The notes under the pieces were generated by a model. The model searched no databases and was not told the DNA's origin. It saw only the letters and a list, made by a program, of their open reading frames with translations. Shown piece after piece: positions 53,694 through 62,254 of a DNA stretch of 64,000 bases. Origin of the DNA: Dyadobacter sp. CY261 (GTDB lineage Bacteria; Bacteroidota; Bacteroidia; Cytophagales; Spirosomataceae). Each line of letters begins with the position of its first letter. Position 1 is the first letter of the stretch. The stretch lies in the NCBI RefSeq assembly GCF_021440085.1, contig NZ_JAKCPW010000007.1, positions 248,001-312,000 of the forward strand, written 5' to 3'. A program made the position numbers and the translations under genes.

Positions 53694-54848
53694 ATGTTAC
53701 TGGAAAACAAACGAATAGCCATAATAGGCGGTGGTCCGGGTGGTTTGACACTCGCAAGGCTTTTACAACTCAAAGGCGCGGATGTGAAAGTTTATGAAAG
53801 GGACTTTAATAGGGATGTACGCGTGCAAGGCGCGACACTCGACCTGCACGATGATTCGGGCTTGAAGGCGATCGAAAAAGCAAGATTATTGGACGCATTT
53901 AAAAAGGCATACAGGCCGGGTGCAGACAAAGGGCGCGTCGTAGATAGGGAAGGCAATGTCATTTACGACGAACACCTCACAGAATCCGGTAAAGATTTTG
54001 GCGACGCGTCGTTCAGGCCGGAAATTGACCGGGGAGATTTGCGGGATCTTTTGCTGGATTCTCTTCAGACTGATACGGTGGTTTGGGACAGTCATTTAAT
54101 AACCATATCTAAAACCGGTGATTCATGGGAGCTGGAATTTAAAAACGGGTCCATTGTTGTCGCGGACATTGTGGTGGGTGCAGATGGTGCGAATTCAAAA
54201 ATCCGTCCTTTTGTAACGTCTGAAGAACCTTTTTATGCCGGTACCACCATTTTTCAGGGAAATGTGGAAGATTCCGAAAACAGCGCATCCCGTATCAATG
54301 CATTGCTAAAAGGTGGGAAAATTTATGTGCACAGTAATGATATGTATTTACATGTATCCGCAAAAGGCGATGGCAGTATTGATTTTTATGTCAGCCAGAA
54401 ATTGGATGAAAACTGGGAAAAAAGCAGTAGGATTGATTTGAAGGACAGGTCACAACTGCTGGAATGGTACAAAAATGAGTTTGTGGGTTGGGGTGATCTG
54501 TGGTTGGAGCTTTTTGAAAATGTAAGTCTGCCGCTTTTGATACGTCCGCAATATTGTATGCCATTGGATCAGTTCTGGGACGCTCAATCGAACATCACTT
54601 TGCTCGGAGATGCGGCGCATATTATGCCTCCGTCCGGAGAAGGGGTGAATTTAGCCATGCTGGATGCTATGGAGTTAAGCGAATGCCTGACAAACGCAGA
54701 TTATAAAGACCTGCGATCTGCCATTGCCGCCTATGAAAAGCCAATGCAGGCCCGAGCGTTAGCAGAGGCGCGGGAATCGCTGGATGGGGTGGAATGGATG
54801 CATGCGGAAGGCGCTACGGATAAGCTCATTTCGATGTTCGGAGGATAA
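53694..54848 (+). CDS. TetX-like FAD-dependent monooxygenase
   Basis: A 384-residue flavoprotein hydroxylase of the group that contains Tet(X). Dinucleotide-binding start IAIIGGGPGGLTLARLLQ with VYERD at the strand end; the Tet(X)-like TLDLHDDSG and EIDRGDLRDLLLDSL; second FAD motif with Asp306 in LLGDAAHIMPPSGEGVN, where Tet(X) has PPFAGQGVN. It uses NADPH and O2 to hydroxylate an aromatic or polyketide-type compound; tetracycline is one possible substrate but cannot be assumed. Bases are noticeably more AT-rich than the epoxide hydrolase gene nearby (one 60-base line counted at 20 G/C against 31), which hints at recent acquisition. A divergent AraC gene may regulate it. Confidence 0.85.
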   Translation: MLLENKRIAIIGGGPGGLTLARLLQLKGADVKVYERDFNRDVRVQGATLDLHDDSGLKAIEKARLLDAFKKAYRPGADKGRVVDREGNVIYDEHLTESGKDFGDASFRPEIDRGDLRDLLLDSLQTDTVVWDSHLITISKTGDSWELEFKNGSIVVADIVVGADGANSKIRPFVTSEEPFYAGTTIFQGNVEDSENSASRINALLKGGKIYVHSNDMYLHVSAKGDGSIDFYVSQKLDENWEKSSRIDLKDRSQLLEWYKNEFVGWGDLWLELFENVSLPLLIRPQYCMPLDQFWDAQSNITLLGDAAHIMPPSGEGVNLAMLDAMELSECLTNADYKDLRSAIAAYEKPMQARALAEARESLDGVEWMHAEGATDKLISMFGG

Positions 54849-55033
54849 CCTCCGGCACCCACAACGATGCCTGCGGTAATCTGCACGTGAACAGTTCCGG
54901 CGAGTAATCGGTTAATAGCCAGCCACAATGATCTTCTCTTTTTATATATTGCTAGCCAAACGTTTATCTGTCCTTCGGGCGGGGGCTGTTATCAGAATTT
55001 GTTTGCCGGGTAGGAGTATCGTATGAGGGAATT

Positions 55034-56869
55034 TTGCAAGGGCTGGCTTTTGTTTTGTTTGTCTTACCGGGACTTTCCCCTGTTGTGGGACAGGATCTTT
55101 CCGGTTATTGGCAGGGGATGGACTTTGGCCCGAGGCCGGATGAGGTTACTTTCTGGCCCACTGCGTTGGAACTCACGCAAAACGGCAGTACAATCAATGG
55201 TAGCTGTTTTCAGCAGGTTACGAGCCAGACACCCTACTTTGTCGAGTGGAAAATCAGTGGCGCTTCCGTGAACAGCAATGTAGGTCAAATGCAATTTGCC
55301 GAGATCACAGCGATGAACGTTGCACAATCTGCGCCTTGTGACAGCAAATATTCGTTTACCTATTATCCCGACGAAGAAAGGCTATTAGGGATGAGGGAAT
55401 TCGAATGCGGGATGAAACTCACGATGGACTTGTACAGAATGAGGCTCAAATCCAGAGACATCTACTGCAAGGGCGAAACAGCAACCCTGCAAGTGACGGG
55501 GAAAGATATACGGTGGTATGCTGACCCGCAAAAATCGAAGTGGTTGCACACCGGCAATACCTATGAAACGAAAGTGACCCAAACCGACACTTTCTATGTA
55601 ACCCAGATCTTCCACGCCGTGGAAACGCCGCCGGTTCCTGTGATTATCAAGGTCAGTGAGCCGAGTATAACGAACCTGCAAGTGACCCATACCAGTTGCG
55701 ACCAGGACAATGGGATTATTTCGGTGACGGCTACCGGAGACGGGCCGATGACTGACAGCCTGGACAACGGCATGTTTCAATCAGTATCCGTTTTCCCGGG
55801 TTTGTATGCGAAAACGTATCAGCTTACTGTCAAATCGGGCGCCGGGTGTCCTGTTTCGCGCGAGGTGACCGTAGAAAAGAGGACGCGCCCAACCTTTTTG
55901 ATGGTAGTGGCCACCAATTCCTGTACATCAGAAAGTGGCGGTATTCTTGCACAAGCGCAAGGGGGGTATGGTCCGCTTACCTATGCGCTCGACAACCAGC
56001 CGTTTCGGGAGTCGGGCGTTTTTTCCGACTTGCAAAGCGGCGAATACATGCTTCGGGCGAAAGATTCGCTGGGATGTGAAATCAGTATGGCTGTGAAAGT
56101 CGCTGATAAAAACGATGCGGTTGTATTACAGGAAGTAGAAATCGAACACGCGAGATGCGGAGCTGAATTCGGTGGTTTCACGGTGATCGCCACGGGTACT
56201 GGCGAGCTGCAATATTCACTCGACGGCGAAAACTATGTAACATCGCCCAATTTCTCATATGTAACTCCGGGCGCTTATGAGGTTTTTGTAAAAGACCCAG
56301 GCGGTTGTATGGCCAGTAAGAAAATTGTGATCGGAAAGGCGCCGGCGCCAGAATTTTTGAATATCATCGAATATAATGCGAGCTGCAAAGGCAACGATGG
56401 TGCCATATCTATCCATGCTATCGGTAATGGCCCGCTGTTGTTTTCGATCGACGCGATCAATTTTGTGCCTGACACCGTATTCAACGGTTTGTCGCCCCTC
56501 GTTCAGACTGTATATATGGTAGACACTGCCGGCTGTCATGTGGCCCGGTCTCTCTACATCCGCGAGATTTGTTTGGAAAACGTGTACATCCCCACGGCAT
56601 TCTCTCCCGACTTTGATGGAAAAAACGAAGTGATGGAACTGAAATTTGCCACCGGTAAGTTGAGAATCCGGCATTTCAGGTTATTCAACCGGTGGGGAAC
56701 TGTGGTCGCCTCCCGGAGTGACCAAACGGTGGAGAGCGGCTACGCGCTGTGGGATGGTTTTTACAAAGGCGACAGGGCGCAGCCGGGGGCCTATCCTTAC
56801 GAACTGACGGTTGAATTCGACGACGGTCGCACGCGGGTGATCAGGGATACCATATTATTACTTCGTTAG
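55034..56869 (+). CDS. T9SS-exported repeat protein with gliding-motility-type C-terminal domain
   Basis: A ~611-residue surface protein. After a short hydrophobic start (ending SPVVGQ) comes an N-terminal module of ~170 residues with paired cysteines, then four SprB-like repeats of ~68 residues, each starting with a C-containing strand and carrying GPLTYALDNQPF-like and GLSPxxY-like parts (e.g. QGGYGPLTYALDN, GTGELQYSLDGENYV). The last ~100 residues are the gliding-motility-associated C-terminal domain, a type B T9SS signal (VYIPTAFSPDFDGKNE, FRLFNRWGTVVASR, GAYPYELTVEF). The only start codon in frame is TTG at 55034; an ATG in another frame at 55023 begins a better signal-like n-region, so a frameshift at the start is possible. 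Function unknown; probably adhesin-like. Confidence 0.8.
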   Translation: MQGLAFVLFVLPGLSPVVGQDLSGYWQGMDFGPRPDEVTFWPTALELTQNGSTINGSCFQQVTSQTPYFVEWKISGASVNSNVGQMQFAEITAMNVAQSAPCDSKYSFTYYPDEERLLGMREFECGMKLTMDLYRMRLKSRDIYCKGETATLQVTGKDIRWYADPQKSKWLHTGNTYETKVTQTDTFYVTQIFHAVETPPVPVIIKVSEPSITNLQVTHTSCDQDNGIISVTATGDGPMTDSLDNGMFQSVSVFPGLYAKTYQLTVKSGAGCPVSREVTVEKRTRPTFLMVVATNSCTSESGGILAQAQGGYGPLTYALDNQPFRESGVFSDLQSGEYMLRAKDSLGCEISMAVKVADKNDAVVLQEVEIEHARCGAEFGGFTVIATGTGELQYSLDGENYVTSPNFSYVTPGAYEVFVKDPGGCMASKKIVIGKAPAPEFLNIIEYNASCKGNDGAISIHAIGNGPLLFSIDAINFVPDTVFNGLSPLVQTVYMVDTAGCHVARSLYIREICLENVYIPTAFSPDFDGKNEVMELKFATGKLRIRHFRLFNRWGTVVASRSDQTVESGYALWDGFYKGDRAQPGAYPYELTVEFDDGRTRVIRDTILLLR

Positions 56870-57440
56870 CCGATCGAACCGGCGAGCGTTTCTGTACGGC
56901 TTGTGATTATTTAAGTCGATCTGGGAAATGTGCAATCCAATGTCGTATACTGTGGCTCGTTAATGGCTTCCTTTCATTAACTAAACTGGCGGAAGGGGCA
57001 CTTCCCTGGAATGGCGCCCGCGACTTGGTCAATCAATCCCGGAAAAGCGGTAAAAGCAAAGATGGGTTCGAGAACACAAGTGATTCAACCGGAAAAAATC
57101 TAAATTTTTAATGACCTGAGCCCAATTTGCAGGCCCAGATCTAAATAATTTGAAAAAAATTAAAATAATCGATCGCCGATCGTACAAACTGCCTAATAAA
57201 ATTACTAATTTGAAAAAAAATTCAAAATCAATGGCCTGTTCATTGTACGAATTGCCTAATTAAGTTACTTTTTATCAAATAATTTCAAGTATTGCCTATG
57301 CCGTAACCCTCTACATCATCCCCTACGAATGAAAGAAGCCTCTTAGTTAAGACTTTATAGGTTTCCCATACTGCAATCGTCTGCCAAGACGAGCGGAGTC
57401 CCTATGCTAAAATTTCTATACCAATTAACCAACAAAAATT
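56870..57440 (+). other. AT-rich non-coding leader of the third SusC/SusD pair
   Basis: 571 bp with no credible gene, strongly AT-rich after 57100. It contains the direct repeats given separately and presumably the SusC promoter. TAGGTTTC at 57358-57365 is one base off the -7 consensus TAnnTTTG, without a well-placed -33 partner. Confidence 0.5.
57182..57269 (+). repeat. Imperfect direct repeat upstream of the third SusC
   Basis: A 25-bp unit GTACRAAYTGCCTAATWAARTTACT occurs at 57182-57206 and 57245-57269 (63-bp period, four differences). A shorter echo (ATTGCCTA) follows at 57291-57298. The flanks also repeat an AATTTGAAAAAAA stretch. This may be a regulatory binding array; it has no other explanation in the window. 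Confidence 0.6.
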
Positions 57441-60400
57441 ATGAAAAGAACAAAGGAAGTTAAGTGTCCTCTGTGGATGAAACTTACTTTTTATCAAGCC
57501 GCCGTTTTCGCAGCGTCGATGGGCACATCGTTTGCCGCGCCTGTGAAATTGGACGGTGCGTTAAGTCAAGCGGTGAAATCCCGTGCCAATGTAAAAGCTG
57601 TTACAGGGAAGGTAACCGATTCTAAGGGTGAGGCTGTACCAGGAACTACGGTGCTTATTAAAGGAAGTGAAGTGGGTACGAGCACAGATGCAGATGGTAA
57701 ATTTTCGATCGAAGTTCCCAATGACCAGGCAATCCTTATATTTTCATCGATCGGCTTTAATTCTAAGGAAGTTACCGTTGGAGCACAGAGCGTATTGGAT
57801 GTGGTCCTGGAAACATCAGCCGCCGTCCTGGAAGAAGTTGTGGTAACAGCTTTGGGTATCCAAAGAGACAAGAAAGCGCTTACCTACGCGACGCAGCAAA
57901 TCGGCGGACAAGAACTGAGAGCCGCAGCGAACACCAACTTTGTCGATGCACTTAATGGTAAGGCAGCCGGTATCGACATCAAAGTAAGTAGCTCCGGTGC
58001 GGGTGGTTCTACCAGGGCCGTCCTTAGGGGTAACAAATCCTTGCAGGGATCAAGCGAGGCGCTCTATGTGATCGACGGTATTCCGATGGTCAATAACAAA
58101 GGCGGCCAGCCAGGTTCTTATGGAGGAACGGATGGTGGCGATGGTCTCTCTGCCATTAACCCGGCTGATATCGAAAGTATCAGCATTCTGAGAGGAGCAA
58201 ATGCTTCTATTCTGTATGGTAGCCAGGGTGCGAATGGTGTCATTCTGATCACCACCAAAAAGGGCAAAGAAGGTAAATTGTCTGTGGACTTCAATTCCAG
58301 TGCGGTATTGGAAAAAGTATCCGGCCTTCCTGATTTTCAGTATCGTTATGGCAGTGTGGGCGGGGATTACAGCTGGACGCCAACAGGAACAGCGGAAGTG
58401 AAATCAGACAATTATCAGAAAGATTATATTAAAGACTTCTTTCAGACTGGCGCTACCTTCACCAACTCAGTGGCAATCACTGGCGGGAACGCTAAAACGA
58501 ATGTCTACTTCTCCTACGCGAATATTTCTTCGAAAGGTATCATGCCAACGAATACCTACCGGAAAAACAACTTTTCGTTCAGACAAAGCACCAAACTGCT
58601 GAAAGACAAGATGACAATCAGCTCCGGTGTGATCCTGTCTTCCGAAGTATCCAAGAACCGCCCGGGTGCAGGTTATTATAACAACCCGCTGACTGGTTTG
58701 TACCTGTTCGCCAGAGACCGCGATTTCCAAAGCTACAAAGACAACTACGCGGTGTTCAATAAGGATCGGAATATGAACAAGATGAACTGGTATTCTACTG
58801 AAGAAAAACAGAACAACCCTTACTGGGAACTTTACAAGGATCCTAAGTTGCAGACCTACAAAAGGCTCATTGCCAATGTGAAACTATCGTATGATATCAT
58901 TGAGAATCTTAAATTCGATGTAAGGGCGAATATTGACTATAACAATGTTTTGGATGACAAGCGCTACGCGGCGGGCGGCAACTCTGTAAGCGTTGGCCCG
59001 AACGGTACGTGGAACTACGCAAGATACACCGATCAGTCGATCTACACAGATGGTATCCTTACCTATAACAAGAGCTTTGGTGAGTTCAGTTTGACTGCCT
59101 TGGCCGGTCTTAGTTATCAGAAAAATAAGTACTACGATGGAATGACTGTCAACAATGGCACGAACACGTTACAGTATCCCAACATATTCACGTTCTCGAA
59201 TATGCCCTACAACGTAGTTTTCAATAACCATCCGAGTTACAGCAATACCATTAAGCAAGGCGCATTCGCCAACTTGTCTCTTGGGTTCAAGGACTTCCTT
59301 TTCCTGGATCTTGCAGGGCGTAACGACTGGGCTTCTACACTGGCTCTTACCGGTAATCAGTCTTACTTTTACCCTTCTGTCGGAGGATCTGCTGTAATTA
59401 GCCAGATGCTTGACTTGCCTCAGGCTGTTTCATTGCTGAAAGTAAGAGCTTCATTTTCTCAGACTGCCAACGAAGTACCTTATAACAGGGTAGTTCCTTT
59501 GAACGTCATTGGCGGCGCAGGCACCGCGGATGGTGTGGGTGGTATTACGTACGCTTCACAAGTACCATTTACCACTCTGAAACCGGAGAAAATTGTAGCC
59601 AACGAGTATGGCTTGGAAACCAAATTCTTCCACAACAAGTTAGGGCTTGATTTTACTTATTACACCGGCGTCAGCACCAACCAGTTCCTTTCGCTGGCGG
59701 CACCTTCGGGCTCAGGATATACAACTTATTATATCAATGCGGGAAGGATAGAAAACCATGGATTTGAGCTTACTTTGAATGCAGAGCCTTTCCGTACGGA
59801 TCATTTCAGCTGGAATACCACGCTCAATGCTTCTCAGAACAAAAACAAAATCGTAGAACTGATCGCGTCTAACCCTGACTACCAGGTGGGCGGTGACAAT
59901 GAAGGTTTTGCGTCGATCATCAAAGCAGGTGGTTCGTTTAACGACGTGTATATCTACAAATTCGCGCGAAATGACGCAGGGCAGATCATTTTGGATGCCA
60001 ATGGTGTCACCACTAAGGCAGCTAAGCAAGAATTGGTAGGCAATGTGAACCCTAAGCTCCTGTTGGGATGGACCAACAACCTGAGTTATCGTAACTTCTT
60101 TGCCAGCGTACTCGTGAACGGTAAATTCGGCGGCGTAGCATTCTCCAAAACTGAGGCATTCCTGGATTCTTATGGTGTAAGCGAGAGATCTGCGGTAGCC
60201 AGGGACGCCGGATCAGTAGCCATCAATGCGGTTACACCTGAGGGAGTAGCTGTTACTTCCATTGCTCCATACACTTATTATTCCGCGATTGGTGACAGAA
60301 ATAAGATCATGGAACCATATGTGTATTCAAGAACCAACGTTAGATTAGGGCAGCTTGTGATAGGCTACAACTTTAAAACAAAAGGTACAAATCCAGTGTT

Positions 60401-60569
60401 TAAGGATGCCTCTATCTCTTTCGTAGGCAGAAACCTGTTCTTCTTCTATAAAGATGCGCCTTTCGATCCTGAGCAGGCTATGAGTACCAATAACGATTTG
60501 CAATCGACCGATGTGTTTGGATTGCCATCTACGAGATCATATGGTTTGAACCTGAAGTTTTCTTTCTAA
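57441..60569 (+). CDS. SusC/RagA TonB-linked outer-membrane protein (third pair)
   Basis: A 1042-residue SusC transporter. Signal peptide ~1-33 (ends TSFAAP region); carboxypeptidase-like domain ~53-125 (VTGKVTDSKGEAVPGTTVLI); plug ~128-255 (LEEVVVTALGIQRDKKALTY, LYVIDGIPMVNNKGGQPG, LRGANASILYGSQGANGVIL); barrel to the terminal KFSF. No STN domain. It forms a pair with the SusD-like gene 18 bp downstream. Neither an HTCC, a sigma/FecR pair nor an enzyme is linked, so substrate and control are unknown. A peptide- or other non-glycan role is possible, as SusC/D pairs are not limited to sugars. Confidence 0.95.
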   Translation: MKRTKEVKCPLWMKLTFYQAAVFAASMGTSFAAPVKLDGALSQAVKSRANVKAVTGKVTDSKGEAVPGTTVLIKGSEVGTSTDADGKFSIEVPNDQAILIFSSIGFNSKEVTVGAQSVLDVVLETSAAVLEEVVVTALGIQRDKKALTYATQQIGGQELRAAANTNFVDALNGKAAGIDIKVSSSGAGGSTRAVLRGNKSLQGSSEALYVIDGIPMVNNKGGQPGSYGGTDGGDGLSAINPADIESISILRGANASILYGSQGANGVILITTKKGKEGKLSVDFNSSAVLEKVSGLPDFQYRYGSVGGDYSWTPTGTAEVKSDNYQKDYIKDFFQTGATFTNSVAITGGNAKTNVYFSYANISSKGIMPTNTYRKNNFSFRQSTKLLKDKMTISSGVILSSEVSKNRPGAGYYNNPLTGLYLFARDRDFQSYKDNYAVFNKDRNMNKMNWYSTEEKQNNPYWELYKDPKLQTYKRLIANVKLSYDIIENLKFDVRANIDYNNVLDDKRYAAGGNSVSVGPNGTWNYARYTDQSIYTDGILTYNKSFGEFSLTALAGLSYQKNKYYDGMTVNNGTNTLQYPNIFTFSNMPYNVVFNNHPSYSNTIKQGAFANLSLGFKDFLFLDLAGRNDWASTLALTGNQSYFYPSVGGSAVISQMLDLPQAVSLLKVRASFSQTANEVPYNRVVPLNVIGGAGTADGVGGITYASQVPFTTLKPEKIVANEYGLETKFFHNKLGLDFTYYTGVSTNQFLSLAAPSGSGYTTYYINAGRIENHGFELTLNAEPFRTDHFSWNTTLNASQNKNKIVELIASNPDYQVGGDNEGFASIIKAGGSFNDVYIYKFARNDAGQIILDANGVTTKAAKQELVGNVNPKLLLGWTNNLSYRNFFASVLVNGKFGGVAFSKTEAFLDSYGVSERSAVARDAGSVAINAVTPEGVAVTSIAPYTYYSAIGDRNKIMEPYVYSRTNVRLGQLVIGYNFKTKGTNPVFKDASISFVGRNLFFFYKDAPFDPEQAMSTNNDLQSTDVFGLPSTRSYGLNLKFSF

Positions 60570-60587
60570 AACTCAAAAGTTATTGAC

Positions 60588-62165
60588 ATGAAAAAAATAA
60601 TTATAGCATTGATATCCCTGGTGGCATTCGCAGGTTGTACGGATAATTTTATTGAAGCCAACCGGAATCCTTATGAAATTTCAAGAGAGCAGCTCCTCGA
60701 AGATAACAACCTTCTTGGCTCTCCGTTCTCCGGCATGATCTTCAACCTCAACGGGCACCAGATCGAAGAAGATTTGTGCTCCGACAACTGGATGGGATAC
60801 ATGGGTACGCCGACCGACTTTGTAGGTAACGTAAATAACACTACCTACTACATACGCTGGAACACCTACTGGAACCGCGTGTATGGTAGCATTATGTCGC
60901 CTTCAAAACAAGTGATCGAGCTAGCCAAAGAATATAATTTGCCGATGTTTGCGACCTGGGCCAAATTGATCCGCATTTACGGAATGTCCAAATTGACAGG
61001 GGTGCACGGACCGGTTATTTATTCCCAATATGGTAGCAGCGCCAATTCGATATTATACGATAAGGAGTCGGACCTGTATCCGTATTTCTTTAAGCAACTG
61101 GATTCTATCCAGACAGACTTCAATGCCAACAAGGAGTATGTCGGATTCAAAAAATTCGACCCGTCAAAATATGCTGGCAGTATCCCGCAGTGGCAGAAAG
61201 TGGTTAACTCCTTGCGTCTGAGATTGGCTATGCGGATTTCGAAAGTAGATCCGGCACTGGCAAAAACGGAGGGTGAAAAAGCATTGGCCGATCCTGCCGG
61301 TTTGATTGCCACTAATGCTGACAATTTTACCAACTCTTTGCAGGGAAGCAAGATACCCGTTGCTCAGATTAGCTACGAATGGGATGATACCCGCATGGGC
61401 GCACCGATGGAATCGTTTTTGATTGGTTTGAAAGACGGCCGGATCTCCAAATACTATGCTCCGATGACGAACGCCGCTTTGTATGCCGATCACCCTTCTG
61501 TGCCTTACAAAGGGGTAAGGAACGGTGCTTACATCAAAGCGAAAGCGGACCACGTTCCGTTCTCAAAAGTGGCCGAAGATTTCCAGACGGTGCAGTTCAG
61601 AAGGAACTTCACTGCGGCGGAAGTGGCATTTTTGAAAGCGGAAGCCGGACTCAGGGGCTGGAAAGGTGCAGGTGATCCTAAAACCAACTATGAAGAAGGT
61701 ATCAAGTTGTCTTTCTCCGATTGGGGTGCAGGCGGCGTAGATGCTTATATTGCGGATGCTACGAGCAAACCCATCAATTACGTCGATCCTATTGATGCCC
61801 GTAACAATTTTACTGCTGCTTCAACTATTACCGTGGCTTGGAACAATGCGGACTCCAACGAGCTGAAATTGGAAAAGATCATTACACAGAAATACCTGAA
61901 CACCTTCACCAATACGCAGGAAGCCTGGGTTGATTTCAGACGTACAGGCTATCCAAAAATCCCACACGTAGCCAAAAACGACAGTAATGGCGACTGGGGC
62001 GTAATTCCTGCGACTGAATGGATCAAAAGGATGCCGTTTGTAAACGCAGAAAGAACCGGCAATACTGCTGCCGTTACAGATGCAGTAACGAAAATGGGCG
62101 CTGGCGCGAAAGATGATATCGCTACCCGTTTGTGGTGGGATACTGGAAAAGCTTCAAACTTTTAA
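60588..62165 (+). CDS. SusD-like nutrient-binding lipoprotein (SusD-like 2 type)
   Basis: A 525-residue lipoprotein, lipobox cysteine at residue 17 (VAFAGCTDNFIEANR). It resembles the divergent SusD-like_2 branch rather than classical SusD: WMGYMGTPTDFVGNVNNTTY, RWNTYWNRVYGSIMSPSKQV, WAKLIRIYGMSKLTGVHGPV, WQKVVNSLRLRLAMRISKV and the C-terminal EAWVDFRRTGYPKIPH. It would cap the SusC barrel encoded 18 bp upstream. A strong terminator follows 28 bp after its stop, so the transcript ends with this gene. Confidence 0.93.
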   Translation: MKKIIIALISLVAFAGCTDNFIEANRNPYEISREQLLEDNNLLGSPFSGMIFNLNGHQIEEDLCSDNWMGYMGTPTDFVGNVNNTTYYIRWNTYWNRVYGSIMSPSKQVIELAKEYNLPMFATWAKLIRIYGMSKLTGVHGPVIYSQYGSSANSILYDKESDLYPYFFKQLDSIQTDFNANKEYVGFKKFDPSKYAGSIPQWQKVVNSLRLRLAMRISKVDPALAKTEGEKALADPAGLIATNADNFTNSLQGSKIPVAQISYEWDDTRMGAPMESFLIGLKDGRISKYYAPMTNAALYADHPSVPYKGVRNGAYIKAKADHVPFSKVAEDFQTVQFRRNFTAAEVAFLKAEAGLRGWKGAGDPKTNYEEGIKLSFSDWGAGGVDAYIADATSKPINYVDPIDARNNFTAASTITVAWNNADSNELKLEKIITQKYLNTFTNTQEAWVDFRRTGYPKIPHVAKNDSNGDWGVIPATEWIKRMPFVNAERTGNTAAVTDAVTKMGAGAKDDIATRLWWDTGKASNF

Positions 62166-62192
62166 GTTGTAATCTGTTAAAGCTTAAGTGAG

Positions 62193-62226
62193 AATCGGGA
62201 TGGCTGCGGTCATCCCGATTTTTTTG
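62193..62226 (+). terminator. Intrinsic terminator after SusD-like gene
   Basis: Perfect 10-bp stem AATCGGGATG/CATCCCGATT (62193-62202 and 62211-62220) with an 8-nt loop and a T run directly after it (62219-62225). It ends the SusC/SusD transcript; the convergent gene's stop lies at 62255. Confidence 0.88.
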
Positions 62227-62254
62227 TTTAATGGCGTTAACGACTGCTGTATTT

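Noticed and set aside
53694-54848. Functional tetracycline resistance gene tet(X)
   Set aside because: Family motifs are shared but the FAD-proximal loop differs and many flavin hydroxylases look alike; resistance cannot be claimed from sequence.
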